DNA from: Rhizobium brockwellii
GTDB lineage: Bacteria; Pseudomonadota; Alphaproteobacteria; Rhizobiales; Rhizobiaceae
Assembly: GCF_000769405.2 (NCBI RefSeq)
Contig: NZ_CP053439.1
Span: forward strand, 2,108,001-2,172,000
Direction: 5' to 3'
Length of the DNA: 64,000 nucleotides
This document shows, piece by piece, positions 25,355-36,482 of the stretch (positions within the stretch are counted from its first letter, which is position 1; the number at the start of each line of letters is the position of its first letter). The position numbers and the translations under genes were made by a program. The notes below the pieces were generated by a model, which was given only the letters and a program-made list of their open reading frames with translations, searched no databases and was not told the DNA's origin.

Positions 25355-27016
25355 ATGATCAACGACCTCTGGTATAAGAACGCTGTCATCTACTGCCTGT
25401 CCGTCGAGACTTTCATGGATGCTAACGGTGACGGCGTCGGTGATTTTCAGGGTCTGATGAGGCGCCTCGATTATCTCTCCGGCCTCGGCGTGACGGCGAT
25501 CTGGCTCATGCCGTTTCAGGCATCGCCCGGTCGCGACGACGGATATGACGTCTCCGATTATTACAATGTCGATCCGCGTTATGGCTCGCTCGGCGATTTC
25601 GTCGAATTCACCCACGGCGCTAAGCAGCGCGGTATCCGGGTGTTGATCGATCTGGTAATCAATCATACGTCCAAGGACCATCCCTGGTTCCAAGCCGCCA
25701 GGAGCGATCCGCACTCGCCCTATCGCGACTGGTATGTCTGGTCGGAGAAAAAGCCTGATAATGCAGACCAGGGCATGGTCTTCCCAGGTGTCCAGAAGAC
25801 GACCTGGACCTATGACGACAAGGCCAAAGCCTATTATTTTCACCGTTTTTACGATCACCAGCCCGATCTCAATACGTCGAACCCCGAGGTGCAGGCGGAG
25901 ATCCTCAAGATCATGGGCTTCTGGATCCAGCTCGGCGTCTCGGGATTCAGGATGGATGCCGCCCCCTTCATCATCGCAACGAAAGGCGCCGACGTTACCA
26001 AGCCTGTCGAACAGTTCGATATGCTGAGGAAGTTTCGCGAATTCCTGCAGTGGCGCCTGGGCGATTCCATCATCCTGGCAGAAGCCAATATCCTGCCGAA
26101 GGACAATTTCGAATATTTCGGCGATGATGGCGACCGCATGCAGATGATGTTCAATTTCCAGGTCAATCAGGCGCTGTTTTATGCTTTCGCCAGCGCCGAT
26201 ACGCGGCCGCTCAAGAAGGCCATGGAGGCCACCAAACCGCGCCCGGCGACCGCGCAATGGGGCCTCTTCCTCCGCAACCATGATGAACTGGACCTCGGCC
26301 GGCTGACGGAAAAACAACGCGGCGCGGTATTTGCCGCCTTCGGGCCTGAAAAGGACATGCAGCTTTATGACAGGGGCATTCGCCGTCGCCTCGCGCCTAT
26401 CCTCGGCGGCGACCACCGCAGGATCGAAATGGCCTACAGCCTGCTGTTCTCCCTGCCTGGAACGCCCGTCATCCGATACGGCGACGAAATCGGCATGGGC
26501 GACGATCTGGGCCTGCCCGAACGCAATTGCGCACGCACGCCGATGCAGTGGTCGACCGAACCGGAAGGCGGGTTTACCAAAAGTGAAAAGCCCATCTCGC
26601 CCGTTATCAAGGACGGTCCCTACGGTTTCCAGCATGTCAATGTCGCCGAACAGCGGCGCGATCCCAATTCTTTGCTGAACTGGACCGAGCGGATGATCCG
26701 GATGCGCAAGGAAGCCCCTGAGATCGGCTGGGGCGACTTTTCTGTGATCGACACCGGGAATGACGGCGTGCTGGCGCTTCGTTATGACTGGCGCGGCAAT
26801 TCCGTGTTGATCCTGCACAATCTGCATGCGCGGCCCACGGAAGTATCTTTCGATCCTGACATCGGTGAAGACGGGCGACTATTGATCGATATCGCCGATG
26901 GCGCGAGCAGCAAAGCGGACGAGAATGGATTTCATACCGTCGTGCTCGATGCCTACGGCTATCGCTGGTACCGCGTCGGCGGTCTCGACTATCTCCTCAG
27001 GCGGACGGAGATTTAG
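25355..27016 (+). CDS. GH13 alpha-glucan/trehalose-synthase-like enzyme
   Basis: 553 residues. GH13 motifs in order: DGVGDFQGLMRRLDYL, PFQASPGRDDGYDVSDY, DLVINHTS, GFRMDAAPF (nucleophile D), ILAEANIL (acid/base E), RNHDELDL (third D). The pattern is closest to trehalose synthases (maltose-trehalose interconversion), but related amylases and glucosidases look alike, and the fused kinase domain of some TreS proteins is absent. No signal peptide, so cytoplasmic. GGAG seven bases before ATG 25355. Confidence 0.88.
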   Translation: MINDLWYKNAVIYCLSVETFMDANGDGVGDFQGLMRRLDYLSGLGVTAIWLMPFQASPGRDDGYDVSDYYNVDPRYGSLGDFVEFTHGAKQRGIRVLIDLVINHTSKDHPWFQAARSDPHSPYRDWYVWSEKKPDNADQGMVFPGVQKTTWTYDDKAKAYYFHRFYDHQPDLNTSNPEVQAEILKIMGFWIQLGVSGFRMDAAPFIIATKGADVTKPVEQFDMLRKFREFLQWRLGDSIILAEANILPKDNFEYFGDDGDRMQMMFNFQVNQALFYAFASADTRPLKKAMEATKPRPATAQWGLFLRNHDELDLGRLTEKQRGAVFAAFGPEKDMQLYDRGIRRRLAPILGGDHRRIEMAYSLLFSLPGTPVIRYGDEIGMGDDLGLPERNCARTPMQWSTEPEGGFTKSEKPISPVIKDGPYGFQHVNVAEQRRDPNSLLNWTERMIRMRKEAPEIGWGDFSVIDTGNDGVLALRYDWRGNSVLILHNLHARPTEVSFDPDIGEDGRLLIDIADGASSKADENGFHTVVLDAYGYRWYRVGGLDYLLRRTEI

Positions 27017-27056
27017 GTACGTCTCGCCACGACCTCTGCCATGACCGCTTCCCGCC

Positions 27057-30000
27057 TCACTGGAATTCGAAGATCTGCCGGAAAACCCCGGGCGCGATGA
27101 TAGAAAGCGGGTTGATCTGCAGGTTCGGCTGGTCGAACTTGCCTGTCAGCTTGAAGGTAATGCCGATCAGGCCGCGGTCGCTGCCATTGCCGAGAATGAC
27201 GCCGATCAGCGGCAGTTCGGCAAAGAGGCGGTTGAGGCCGTAGGCCGGCATGAAGGTGCCGGTCATGTCCATGTTGCCCTTGCGGTCGCGCACGATGCCT
27301 TGGAAGGTTGCGCCGATCTGGTCACCGCGCAGCACGCCGTTCTCGATACCGACCATGCCATTGCGCGAGACGACACGGGCAAAGCCGCGCTGGAAGCGCT
27401 GCGACGAAGTATCGATGTCGCGCTTGACGGCTTCGTTGAGGCTGCGTTGCTCATTTCCGACCGGTGTCGAAACGATCGAGCGCAGGCGTTGTTCGTTGAC
27501 GATCGCGAAGCGGCGCACGTCGAGCGAGCCGTCCCAGCCGCCCTCCGCCCCCAGCCGGATCGCCAGATTGAGCAGGCCACCCTGCATGTGCTGGTAGAGA
27601 TCGGCGAAACGCGATACCGCGCCGGCGTCGCCGCTGGTGATGTTGATGACGCCGCCGTCCTTCATCTGGCTGACCACGGCCTCGCCGCTGTCGGTAACGG
27701 CGGAAAAATTGAGCGCCTGCAGCTTGTCGCCGTGCAGTGATATTTGCGCCTGGAAATTGCCGACCTTCTCGTCGTTGAAGCCGATGACGTTTTTCAGCCT
27801 CGCGCGCACCGATACGCCGGTGTCGCCGGAATCCCCATCACCATCGCCGTCCGAGCCCGATTTCAACCGCTGGATGACCGGCCGCGCATCGGCGCTGTCG
27901 CCGGAGACCGAGACGTCGAAATTGCCCTTGCTACGTTTCACCGACAGGGCGAAATCGTCGAGCGAGGAGAGCTTGACGCTGTCGAAATCAGCCGAGATCA
28001 GCCCGCCCTTGCCGATGTTCAGCGATCCGTTGGCGCCGAATCCGTCGCCCTTCAGTCGGAAGTTCTTGATCTGGGTATTGTCGGCCGGGCCTGATGTTTC
28101 GAATTCGGCCGTGGCGGCAATGCCGCTGCCCTTCGCCCAGCCGATCCAGGGCAGTTCGAGCAGCGACTTGGTGAGGTCGAGCTGGACGTCCTGCCGATCG
28201 TCGTCGATCCGCGTCAGCACCATCTTCACGCTGCCGCCGACGATACCGGAAAGGCCGGGTATCAGCTTGTTGCGCTGGTCCTCGGAAAGGGTCGCGGTGA
28301 TCACCCGTTGTTTGGACGCCGCGTCGGATGCCTCGACCGGTTCGGTAAGATCGATATCGGCAGGGACACCGTCGATCTGGGCTTTGGCATCAAGTGTGAT
28401 TCTCTTCGGATTGCCGTTCAGCGTGCCGTCGAGATTGCTGATCATCCTGCCGGAAAACGGCTTGGCAAGATCGATATCGGTGAGCTTCATTGTCGCCGTC
28501 CATTCGGCAGGCGGCGGGTTTTGCGAGGAGAGCAGGCCGAAATGGGCCTTCACATTCGCCTCGATCCTGCCCTTGAGATCGTCGGGCGTAAAGCCGGCGC
28601 GTTGCAGCACCCGGATCGGCCGGTAGGTCAGAAGCTCGCCGACGGCGTCCGCGGCCCCGGAGACCGCAAGATCGATATCGGCCATCAGCGGTTTATCGTA
28701 GGTGGCAGGCAAGATGAACGTCCCCTGCCCGAGACCCACGGACCGGCCGGAGGGGAAATAGGAGGTGCCGCTCTTGATCGCGATCGTCGCAACCGGGCCG
28801 GTCAGGTCGAAATGCGCTGACGTGTCGCGGATCGGCGGAATGTCGCCGGCGACGTTCATCCGCGCACCCGTGATGTCGAAGTCGATGCGGATCTGGTTGG
28901 CGTCGAGCTTCAATCCCTTGCCGCCGGCTGCCTCGTCCAGCCTGCCGAAGGGAATAAAGACGGAAATGGCGGCGTCGGTGACGGTGCCGCCGAAGAGATT
29001 GCCGTGCACCCAGGTGCGCACCTTGGGCGCCATCCAGAACGGCCAGAGCTGCTTGATCGCTATCGTCTGCAGCTGCGCCGATTGGCCGGCAAAGCTGATC
29101 TCCGGCGATTTGTCGCCGAGCTTGACATCAAGTGATCCGTAGAGCGCGCCGAGCGGGCTGGAAGCAGTTATGTTGGGAAACCGGAATTCACGGCCGGCAA
29201 CCATGTAGCGCCCGGTCGCCTGGATGTCGAAGGAGAGCGGCTGCTCGCCGGAACCGCCGGGCGCTGCCGTGCCGCCGCTGACGAGCAGGTCGATGCCGAA
29301 GCCTTTGCCCGCCTGCGGGTCGAGCTTATCGAGATCGATCAGCGCGCCGTTGATGGGAAGCGTAGTTGCGCCAAACTGGGCGTTCGATCGGGCGATCTCG
29401 ATCGTCTGCTTGGCGAAATCATAGACGAGATTGATTTGCCCGCCCGACAGCTGCTGCGGATCGCCATCCGCATAGATCAGGCCGGGATCGATTGAGATCG
29501 TCGCCGCAAGCGCCGGCTGCACACCGTCGCGCGCTCTGGTGGCCGACACTGTCAGATCGGCAAAGGCGCTGAGCCCCTGTCGGATCACGCCCTGATCGTT
29601 GCGTTTCAGCGCGAAGGGGGTGAGGTCGGCATGTCTGAGCGTCGCCACGACTTTGGACACGTGGCCGTCTTCCTTCTCGGCCAGCACGTCGAGCTCCGCC
29701 ACTTCGCCATTGAGCGCGACTTCGCCGGTCAATTGCAGCGAGGACGGGCCGGCATGGGCAAAGACGAGATTGTCGATGACGAGCGACATCGGACCGTTGG
29801 CGGTATCGGCAAGCTTGATGTCGAGGCCGGAGATGCGCACCGAATTGGTCGAGCCGCGCGTCACGATGCTGTCGAACATGTCGAACTGCGAAAAGATCTT
29901 CTCCATCGCCGCCGGCATGGCGTCGATGCGCAGATCGTCGAGCTTGACGGCATTGCCGGAGGGCAGAAGCGCGGTATCGAGCGCAATATCCTCCGCTTCG

Positions 30001-30455
30001 ATGTCCGCGACGGCGATGCGGCCGCGGAAAAGCTGCAGCGGATCGAGCCCCAGGCGCACCGAACCCGTCGTCGACAGGTGCTGGCCGCTCTCCTGGTCGA
30101 TCATGTTGACGTTGCGTGCTTCAAGCGCCAGCCGAAAATCCGAAGTGAAGCGGATGACAGTGGAGCCGACCTCGGCGCGGTAGCGCGGTCCGGCCAGGCC
30201 ATTCAGCGCCGCCTGGGCCTGTTGCGACAGCGGCTTGTCGAACATGCCGCTCTCGACGGTGAAGACGATGGCGGCGAGAAGGAGGAGAATCAGCCCGAGG
30301 AATCCACAAGCCAGCTTCGCCGTACCGCGCATCGGCGAGCGCGGCGGCGGGCAATGAACGATGATCGGATCCTCTGTCTGAGCCGACGGCAAGCGGTCCA
30401 GCGCAACGATGTCCTTCTTGCGAAACGTGACCTTTTCGCCGCGGATGGCTGACAT
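27057..30455 (-). CDS. Large AsmA-like / DUF3971 envelope protein
   Basis: 1132 residues. A short cytoplasmic N-terminus, one membrane segment (GFLGLILLLLAAIVFTV, about 50-67), then a very long periplasmic region of beta-rich repeats ending in the AsmA-type C-terminal block (IENGVLRGDQIGATFQGIV, then GLNRLFAELPLIGVILG). Proteins of this kind (AsmA, YhdP, TamB) are proposed bridge-like phospholipid carriers between the membranes. Start at 30455 chosen as the first Met before the conserved N-terminus. Divergent from bcp. Confidence 0.88.
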   Translation of the reverse strand: MSAIRGEKVTFRKKDIVALDRLPSAQTEDPIIVHCPPPRSPMRGTAKLACGFLGLILLLLAAIVFTVESGMFDKPLSQQAQAALNGLAGPRYRAEVGSTVIRFTSDFRLALEARNVNMIDQESGQHLSTTGSVRLGLDPLQLFRGRIAVADIEAEDIALDTALLPSGNAVKLDDLRIDAMPAAMEKIFSQFDMFDSIVTRGSTNSVRISGLDIKLADTANGPMSLVIDNLVFAHAGPSSLQLTGEVALNGEVAELDVLAEKEDGHVSKVVATLRHADLTPFALKRNDQGVIRQGLSAFADLTVSATRARDGVQPALAATISIDPGLIYADGDPQQLSGGQINLVYDFAKQTIEIARSNAQFGATTLPINGALIDLDKLDPQAGKGFGIDLLVSGGTAAPGGSGEQPLSFDIQATGRYMVAGREFRFPNITASSPLGALYGSLDVKLGDKSPEISFAGQSAQLQTIAIKQLWPFWMAPKVRTWVHGNLFGGTVTDAAISVFIPFGRLDEAAGGKGLKLDANQIRIDFDITGARMNVAGDIPPIRDTSAHFDLTGPVATIAIKSGTSYFPSGRSVGLGQGTFILPATYDKPLMADIDLAVSGAADAVGELLTYRPIRVLQRAGFTPDDLKGRIEANVKAHFGLLSSQNPPPAEWTATMKLTDIDLAKPFSGRMISNLDGTLNGNPKRITLDAKAQIDGVPADIDLTEPVEASDAASKQRVITATLSEDQRNKLIPGLSGIVGGSVKMVLTRIDDDRQDVQLDLTKSLLELPWIGWAKGSGIAATAEFETSGPADNTQIKNFRLKGDGFGANGSLNIGKGGLISADFDSVKLSSLDDFALSVKRSKGNFDVSVSGDSADARPVIQRLKSGSDGDGDGDSGDTGVSVRARLKNVIGFNDEKVGNFQAQISLHGDKLQALNFSAVTDSGEAVVSQMKDGGVINITSGDAGAVSRFADLYQHMQGGLLNLAIRLGAEGGWDGSLDVRRFAIVNEQRLRSIVSTPVGNEQRSLNEAVKRDIDTSSQRFQRGFARVVSRNGMVGIENGVLRGDQIGATFQGIVRDRKGNMDMTGTFMPAYGLNRLFAELPLIGVILGNGSDRGLIGITFKLTGKFDQPNLQINPLSIIAPGVFRQIFEFQ

Positions 30456-30502
30456 GCGCCCTCGGGCTCTCCCTTTAACTGAAGAATTGAACCCGGCCAT
30501 GC

Positions 30503-30529
30503 TGGACGGGTATCCGTCCACTATATAAT
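30503..30529 (+). promoter_or_regulatory. Candidate promoter of bcp
   Basis: A perfect TATAAT (30524-30529) lies 51 bp before the bcp start; the -35 region (TGGACG at 30503) is weak and spacing short. Confidence 0.35.
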
Positions 30530-30580
30530 TCGGGGAGAGAAAGTGTCATCCACAAACCCGGCAAAAGAAAGGTTTTCCTA

Positions 30581-31054
30581 ATGGCGGTTCCTGGCATCGG
30601 CGTCTCGGCCCCTGATTTCAACCTTCCCCGCGACGGCGGCGGCCGCGTTTCGCTGGCCGAATTCCACGGCAAGCCGCTCGTATTGTTCTTTTATCCCAAG
30701 GACGACACCACGGGCTGCACCGCCGAATCATTGGCTTTCACCGCGTTAGCAAGCGAGTTCGAAGCGGCGGGTGCTGCCGTCATCGGCATGTCGCCCGATT
30801 CGGCCGCCTGCCATGACAGGTTCATCAAGAAGCACCGTCTTTCGGTGGCGCTTGCCTCGGACGAGGAAAAGACGACGCTGCAGGCCTATGGCGTCTGGAA
30901 GGAAAAGAGTATGTACGGCCGCAATTTCATGGGTGTCGAGCGCACCACCTTCCTGATCCGCCAGGACGGCACGATCGCCACCATCTGGCAGAAGGTGAAG
31001 GTGCAAGGCCATGCCGAAACCGTGCTGGAGGCCGTCAGGAACCTGGCAGCGTGA
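30581..31054 (+). CDS. bcp: Thioredoxin-dependent thiol peroxidase (Bcp/PrxQ peroxiredoxin)
   Basis: 157 residues. FYPKDDTTGCTAES contains the peroxidatic cysteine, with a second cysteine in SPDSAACHDRF; TTFLIRQDG and the C-terminal helix are typical. The usual DTPGCT is DTTGCT here. Reduces hydroperoxides in the cytoplasm. Its stop overlaps the next gene's GTG by four bases. Confidence 0.95.
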   Translation: MAVPGIGVSAPDFNLPRDGGGRVSLAEFHGKPLVLFFYPKDDTTGCTAESLAFTALASEFEAAGAAVIGMSPDSAACHDRFIKKHRLSVALASDEEKTTLQAYGVWKEKSMYGRNFMGVERTTFLIRQDGTIATIWQKVKVQGHAETVLEAVRNLAA

Positions 31055-31878
31055 TAGGGGATCTGGCGATAACCTCGCTGCGCGGCGGCGCCATCGATGC
31101 GATCTCTTCCGCCGATCTCGACCGCAAGACGGCACTTGCGCAGGAAAGCGCCACCCGCTGGTTCGCCCGCCGGGTGTCGCTGCGCTCGCCGCTCGATGCA
31201 ACCCTGCCCGACAGGCCCGGCCGTCCTGAGAAACCGGTGCTGACGCCGCCGACCCAGGTGGAGAAGCGCTCGCTGCATACGCTCAAAGGGCGGATCGCCC
31301 TGCTCCACGCCATCGCTCATATCGAGCTCAACGCCGTCGATCTGGCGCTCGATATCGTCGCGCGATTCGCAACCGAGCAGGTGCCGAATTCCTTTTTCGA
31401 CGGCTGGATGTTGGTCGCCTTCGAGGAGGCGAAGCATTTCCGCATGGTGCGCGCCAGGCTCAACGATCTCGGTGCTGATTACGGTGATCTACCCGCGCAT
31501 GACGGGCTCTGGCAGGCCGCCCATTCGACGCGCAACGATCTGACGGCAAGGCTCGCCGTCGTGCCGCTGATTCTGGAAGCCCGTGGCCTCGACGTCACGC
31601 CGTCGCTGCAGGCGAAGATGCGCCAGACCGGCGATCTTGAAAGTGCAGCGGTGCTCGACGTCATCTACAATGACGAGAAAGGCCATGTCGCCGTCGGCGC
31701 CAAATGGTTCCGCTTCCTCTGCGCCCGGGAGAAGCGCGATCCGGCAAAGGCCTTCCAGGAACTGGTACGCGCCAATTTCCGCGGACCGCTGAAGCCGCCC
31801 TTCAACGACCTTGCCCGCGCCGAGGCCGGACTGACGCCGTCCTTTTACCGCGCGCTCGCATCGATCAGCCACGCTTGA
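31051..31878 (+). CDS. DUF455 family ferritin-like protein
   Basis: 275 residues starting at GTG 31051 inside GTGA with the bcp stop. The ferritin-like diiron pattern is visible: HAIAHIELNAVD, then FEEAKHFRMV, and YNDEKGHVAVG, giving E and EXXH residues. Similar to the DUF455 group, related to MiaE-like ferritin folds; function unknown. Coupling with bcp suggests a link to oxidative stress. Confidence 0.88.
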   Translation: MIGDLAITSLRGGAIDAISSADLDRKTALAQESATRWFARRVSLRSPLDATLPDRPGRPEKPVLTPPTQVEKRSLHTLKGRIALLHAIAHIELNAVDLALDIVARFATEQVPNSFFDGWMLVAFEEAKHFRMVRARLNDLGADYGDLPAHDGLWQAAHSTRNDLTARLAVVPLILEARGLDVTPSLQAKMRQTGDLESAAVLDVIYNDEKGHVAVGAKWFRFLCAREKRDPAKAFQELVRANFRGPLKPPFNDLARAEAGLTPSFYRALASISHA

Positions 31879-31983
31879 AGTCACTGAATTTCATGATGCG
31901 ACGGCGACAATGAAAGCATTCATTAACCATAACAGTGTCTAATTTTCCGAAAGAGGCGTAGAGCATCAATCGGGAGAGCCTGC

Positions 31984-33306
31984 GTGAACAGCGGACATCA
32001 GCACCGGGTATTCGGCAGGCGGGCACAGGAACATATCCTCATCCTGGCAAGCGGTGACAAGGTCCGCCATATGACGGTCCGACCCTGGATGGCTGCCCTG
32101 GCCTTCTGCTTCGTCGGCGTCTTCTCGATCGGCTACCTCTTGGGCACGTCCTATCTCGTGCTGCGCGACGACCTGATCGGCGCCACCATGGCCCGCCAGG
32201 CCCGCATGCAGCACGACTATGAAGACCGCATAGCCGCCCTCCGCGCTCAGGTCGACCGCATCACCTCCCGCCAGCTTCTCGACCAGCAGGTAGTCGAAGA
32301 CAAGGTCGACAAGCTGATGGAGCAGCAGATGGCGTTGACCTCGCGCCATGGCAAGCTCGACAATCTGCTCGACCGGGCCGAAAGCTCCGGCCTGACGGAA
32401 AAGGACGGCGCCCCGCCTACGGCGTCTTCGCCCGTTCAGTCCTATGCGCCCGATGTCAAGGACAAGCGCGCTTCGCTCTCCGGTAGCGGCATCGAGGCGA
32501 TTGAGAAACAGCTGGCGAGCGGCGCCCCCGCCGATGCGACGCCCGACAATTCGACGCTTGCCTATGTGCCGGCCACCGACACGGTCGGTGATCGTGCCGA
32601 CCGCATCTTCTCTAAGGTGACGCTGTCGCTGAAAGATGTCGAACAGGATCAGCGCAGCCGTGTCGAACAGCTGACGAGCGATGCCGGCAATGCCGCCAAC
32701 GCCATCGAGACCGTGCTGACCCGCTTCAAGATTCCAGTACCGCAAGAGACCGCAGCAAAGAAAGACGATGACGATGCCGTCGGCGGCCCCTATGTCGAGC
32801 CCGAAAGCAACGACGACTTCAACAATTCTCTGGTGGCGCTCGACGGCGCGCTGACCCGTCTTGAGGAGGTTCGCAGCACCGCCGAATCCCTGCCCTTCCG
32901 CAATCCCGCTATCGGCAAGGACGTGACCAGCCCCTTCGGCAATCGCCGTGATCCCTTTCTCGGCCGCCTCGCGCTCCATTCGGGCATCGATTTCCGCTTT
33001 TCGCCGGGCGAACGAATCCGCCCGACAGCTCCCGGCAAGGTGATTTCGGCCGGCTGGACCGGCGGCTACGGCAACATGGTCGAGGTCGACCACGGCAACG
33101 GCATTTCGACGCGCTACGGGCATATGTCGGAGGTTCTGGTCAAGGTCGGCGACACGGTCGAACGTAACGACGTCATCGGCCTTGCCGGCAGCACCGGCCG
33201 CTCGACGGGCACGCACCTGCATTATGAAGTGCGCCAGGACGGCCATGCCGTCGATCCAGTATATTTCATGAATGCCGGCCTTAAACTCGCCACCTATATC
33301 AAGTAA
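31984..33306 (+). CDS. M23 (LytM) metallopeptidase family, membrane-anchored
   Basis: 440 residues starting at GTG 31984 with GGGAG seven bases upstream. A membrane segment at about 36-58, a coiled-coil region (about 70-130), a linker, and a C-terminal LytM domain (about 315-430) with zinc ligands in HSGIDF and THLHYE and the GNMVEVDHGNG strand. Either a peptidoglycan endopeptidase or an EnvC/NlpD-like activator; all zinc ligands seem present, so the first is possible. Confidence 0.93.
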   Translation: MNSGHQHRVFGRRAQEHILILASGDKVRHMTVRPWMAALAFCFVGVFSIGYLLGTSYLVLRDDLIGATMARQARMQHDYEDRIAALRAQVDRITSRQLLDQQVVEDKVDKLMEQQMALTSRHGKLDNLLDRAESSGLTEKDGAPPTASSPVQSYAPDVKDKRASLSGSGIEAIEKQLASGAPADATPDNSTLAYVPATDTVGDRADRIFSKVTLSLKDVEQDQRSRVEQLTSDAGNAANAIETVLTRFKIPVPQETAAKKDDDDAVGGPYVEPESNDDFNNSLVALDGALTRLEEVRSTAESLPFRNPAIGKDVTSPFGNRRDPFLGRLALHSGIDFRFSPGERIRPTAPGKVISAGWTGGYGNMVEVDHGNGISTRYGHMSEVLVKVGDTVERNDVIGLAGSTGRSTGTHLHYEVRQDGHAVDPVYFMNAGLKLATYIK

Positions 33307-33360
33307 CTCCTGCCCGGTAACCAACGCTTCACTCTGCAATGGGTGCGGCGTCTCTATTTC

Positions 33361-33389
33361 TTGACTTGCCGGCCATTCGGGGCTATGTC
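33361..33389 (+). promoter_or_regulatory. Candidate promoter of the RhlE-type helicase gene
   Basis: TTGACT (33361-33366), 17 bp, TATGTC (33384-33389). It lies 56 bp before the helicase start. Confidence 0.45.
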
Positions 33390-33444
33390 GCGCTGCATTG
33401 CGGCATGCAATCCCGCCGACTCGTTCAGAGCTCGGCCGAACGGA

Positions 33445-35010
<1,566 letters not shown>

Positions 35011-35018
35011 GCATTATC

Positions 35019-35441
35019 ATGGGCAGGCCCGGCATTGATTTTCCGGGTCTCGGCGTCGGCATGGTGATTATGCGCGACGCCAGGATCCTTCTCTACAAAC
35101 GCATGCGACCACCTGAAGCCGGCTATTGGAACATCGTCGGCGGCAAGGTCGATCATATGGAGCCGGCTGAAGAAGCTGCGCGCCGCGAGGCCGAAGAGGA
35201 AACCGGCCTGACGATCGGCCGCATCGAACGCCTCTGCATGAGCGAGCAGATCATCGAGGCCGATCGCCAACACTGGATCTCGATTCTCTATCTCGCCCGC
35301 GACGTCGACGGCGAGCCTCAACTGACCGAACCGGACAAGCTGTCGGATTTCGGTTGGTTTCCCCTGACCGATCTGCCCGAGCCGCTGTCGGCCTTCACCA
35401 AGGCGGCCATAGCAGCCTTGCCGACTGCCGAACGCGGCTAA
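35019..35441 (+). CDS. Nudix hydrolase (ADP-ribose pyrophosphatase/MutT-like)
   Basis: 140 residues. A full Nudix box GX5EX7REUXEEXGU is seen from GGKVDHMEP to EAEEETGL (about 42-65). The family hydrolyses nucleoside diphosphates linked to other groups; substrate unknown. It starts 8 bp after the helicase stop and its stop abuts the convergent TfoX stop. Confidence 0.93.
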   Translation: MGRPGIDFPGLGVGMVIMRDARILLYKRMRPPEAGYWNIVGGKVDHMEPAEEAARREAEEETGLTIGRIERLCMSEQIIEADRQHWISILYLARDVDGEPQLTEPDKLSDFGWFPLTDLPEPLSAFTKAAIAALPTAERG

Positions 35442-35759
35442 TCATTCGGCGCGAAGCGACGCCTCATAGGCAAGCCTCACCCATTTCGCCATCAGATCAG
35501 GATCGTCGTAGGCTTCGTCGGGGATCGACCAATAGGGCATTTTTACCGGCTTGCCCTTCTTGCCCTCATAAGTCCACTGCGTGGCGCCGGCAGCGGCAAA
35601 TTCCGGAGCGCTCGTCTCGTCGGCCTTCAGCAGCATCTCGTCGCGCACTTCGAGCGCGATGATGCGCCCGAGATGATAAATACCCTTGCCGCCGAACATG
35701 CGCTTGACCGTGACGGGGCCGAGCCCCTGAAACATTTCCTCGATCCCGGCATTGTCCAT
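35442..35759 (-). CDS. TfoX N-terminal domain protein
   Basis: 105 residues. GLGPVTVKRMFGGKGIYHLG and ADETSAPEFAAAGA match the TfoX/Sxy N-terminal domain. The C-terminal TfoX domain is absent, as in many rhizobial homologues, so a role as competence regulator cannot be assumed. It is followed, in the same direction of reading, by the Nudix stop. Confidence 0.9.
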   Translation of the reverse strand: MDNAGIEEMFQGLGPVTVKRMFGGKGIYHLGRIIALEVRDEMLLKADETSAPEFAAAGATQWTYEGKKGKPVKMPYWSIPDEAYDDPDLMAKWVRLAYEASLRAE

Positions 35760-35805
35760 TCTCTACTACCTCGAAATGCTTCCGAAAGGATGCACGGCGC
35801 TCTCA

Positions 35806-36300
35806 TCACAGCGCGTGATAATCCCGGTTCATATAGATGAGCGCCGGGTGTTTTTCGCTGAAGCGGACGGCCGCGACTTCGCCGAAGATGACATTGTGCG
35901 TCGGCATTTCCTTGATATCGATCACCCGGCAATCGAAGGCGGCAAGCGCGTCGGCCAGCACCGGCGCACCGGTGGCAAGCATCTCGAAACGGGCGCTGGC
36001 GAAACGGTCGTCATTGGCAAGCGACGTGCGTCCGGAAAAGGCATCGGCGACGCCCTGATGATGGGCGCCGAGCGTGTTCAGCGCGAAAATGCCGCTGCGG
36101 AAGAAAATCTCGTTCTTCGGATTGGTGTTGTTGAGGCAGATCAGCACCGAGGCTGGATTGTCCGAGACCGAGCAGGCGGCGGTGATGGTGACGCCGCGGC
36201 GCAGCTCGCCCATCGCCGTCGTCACGAGCTGCACGTGGCCGGCATAACGGCTCATGGCATCGCGATAAAGGCCGGGGTCGATATGCTGCCTGTTCAACAC
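35806..36300 (-). CDS. Flavin reductase domain protein
   Basis: 164 residues starting at GTG 36300 with GGAG six bases upstream. The flavin-reductase pattern is seen: GVTITAACSVSDNPASVLIC, then FALNTLGAHHQGVADAFSG, and the final NRDYHAL. Members supply reduced FMN/FAD to two-component monooxygenases; no monooxygenase is nearby. Confidence 0.93.
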   Translation of the reverse strand: MLNRQHIDPGLYRDAMSRYAGHVQLVTTAMGELRRGVTITAACSVSDNPASVLICLNNTNPKNEIFFRSGIFALNTLGAHHQGVADAFSGRTSLANDDRFASARFEMLATGAPVLADALAAFDCRVIDIKEMPTHNVIFGEVAAVRFSEKHPALIYMNRDYHAL

Positions 36301-36482
36301 CTGCTTCTCCGTGCGCGAGCTTTATGCCTGGATTGTCTTGCCATCGCGCCAATATGGCGAGCATCGGTTACCTTTTCTACAATAGGACCGGTGAAAAGCG
36401 CTGTGTTGCGCTTGTTTTTCTTTGACGATCGCGGCCTTGCGGATAAAAGGGCATGGACGATGGCTAGGGATCTCCGCCTTTC

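Noticed and set aside
24824..26827. A 667-codon minus-strand open frame through the GH13 gene
   Set aside because: Most of it is antisense to the glycosidase, which has all catalytic motifs. Only its last ~98 codons, outside the glycosidase, were kept as a weak candidate.
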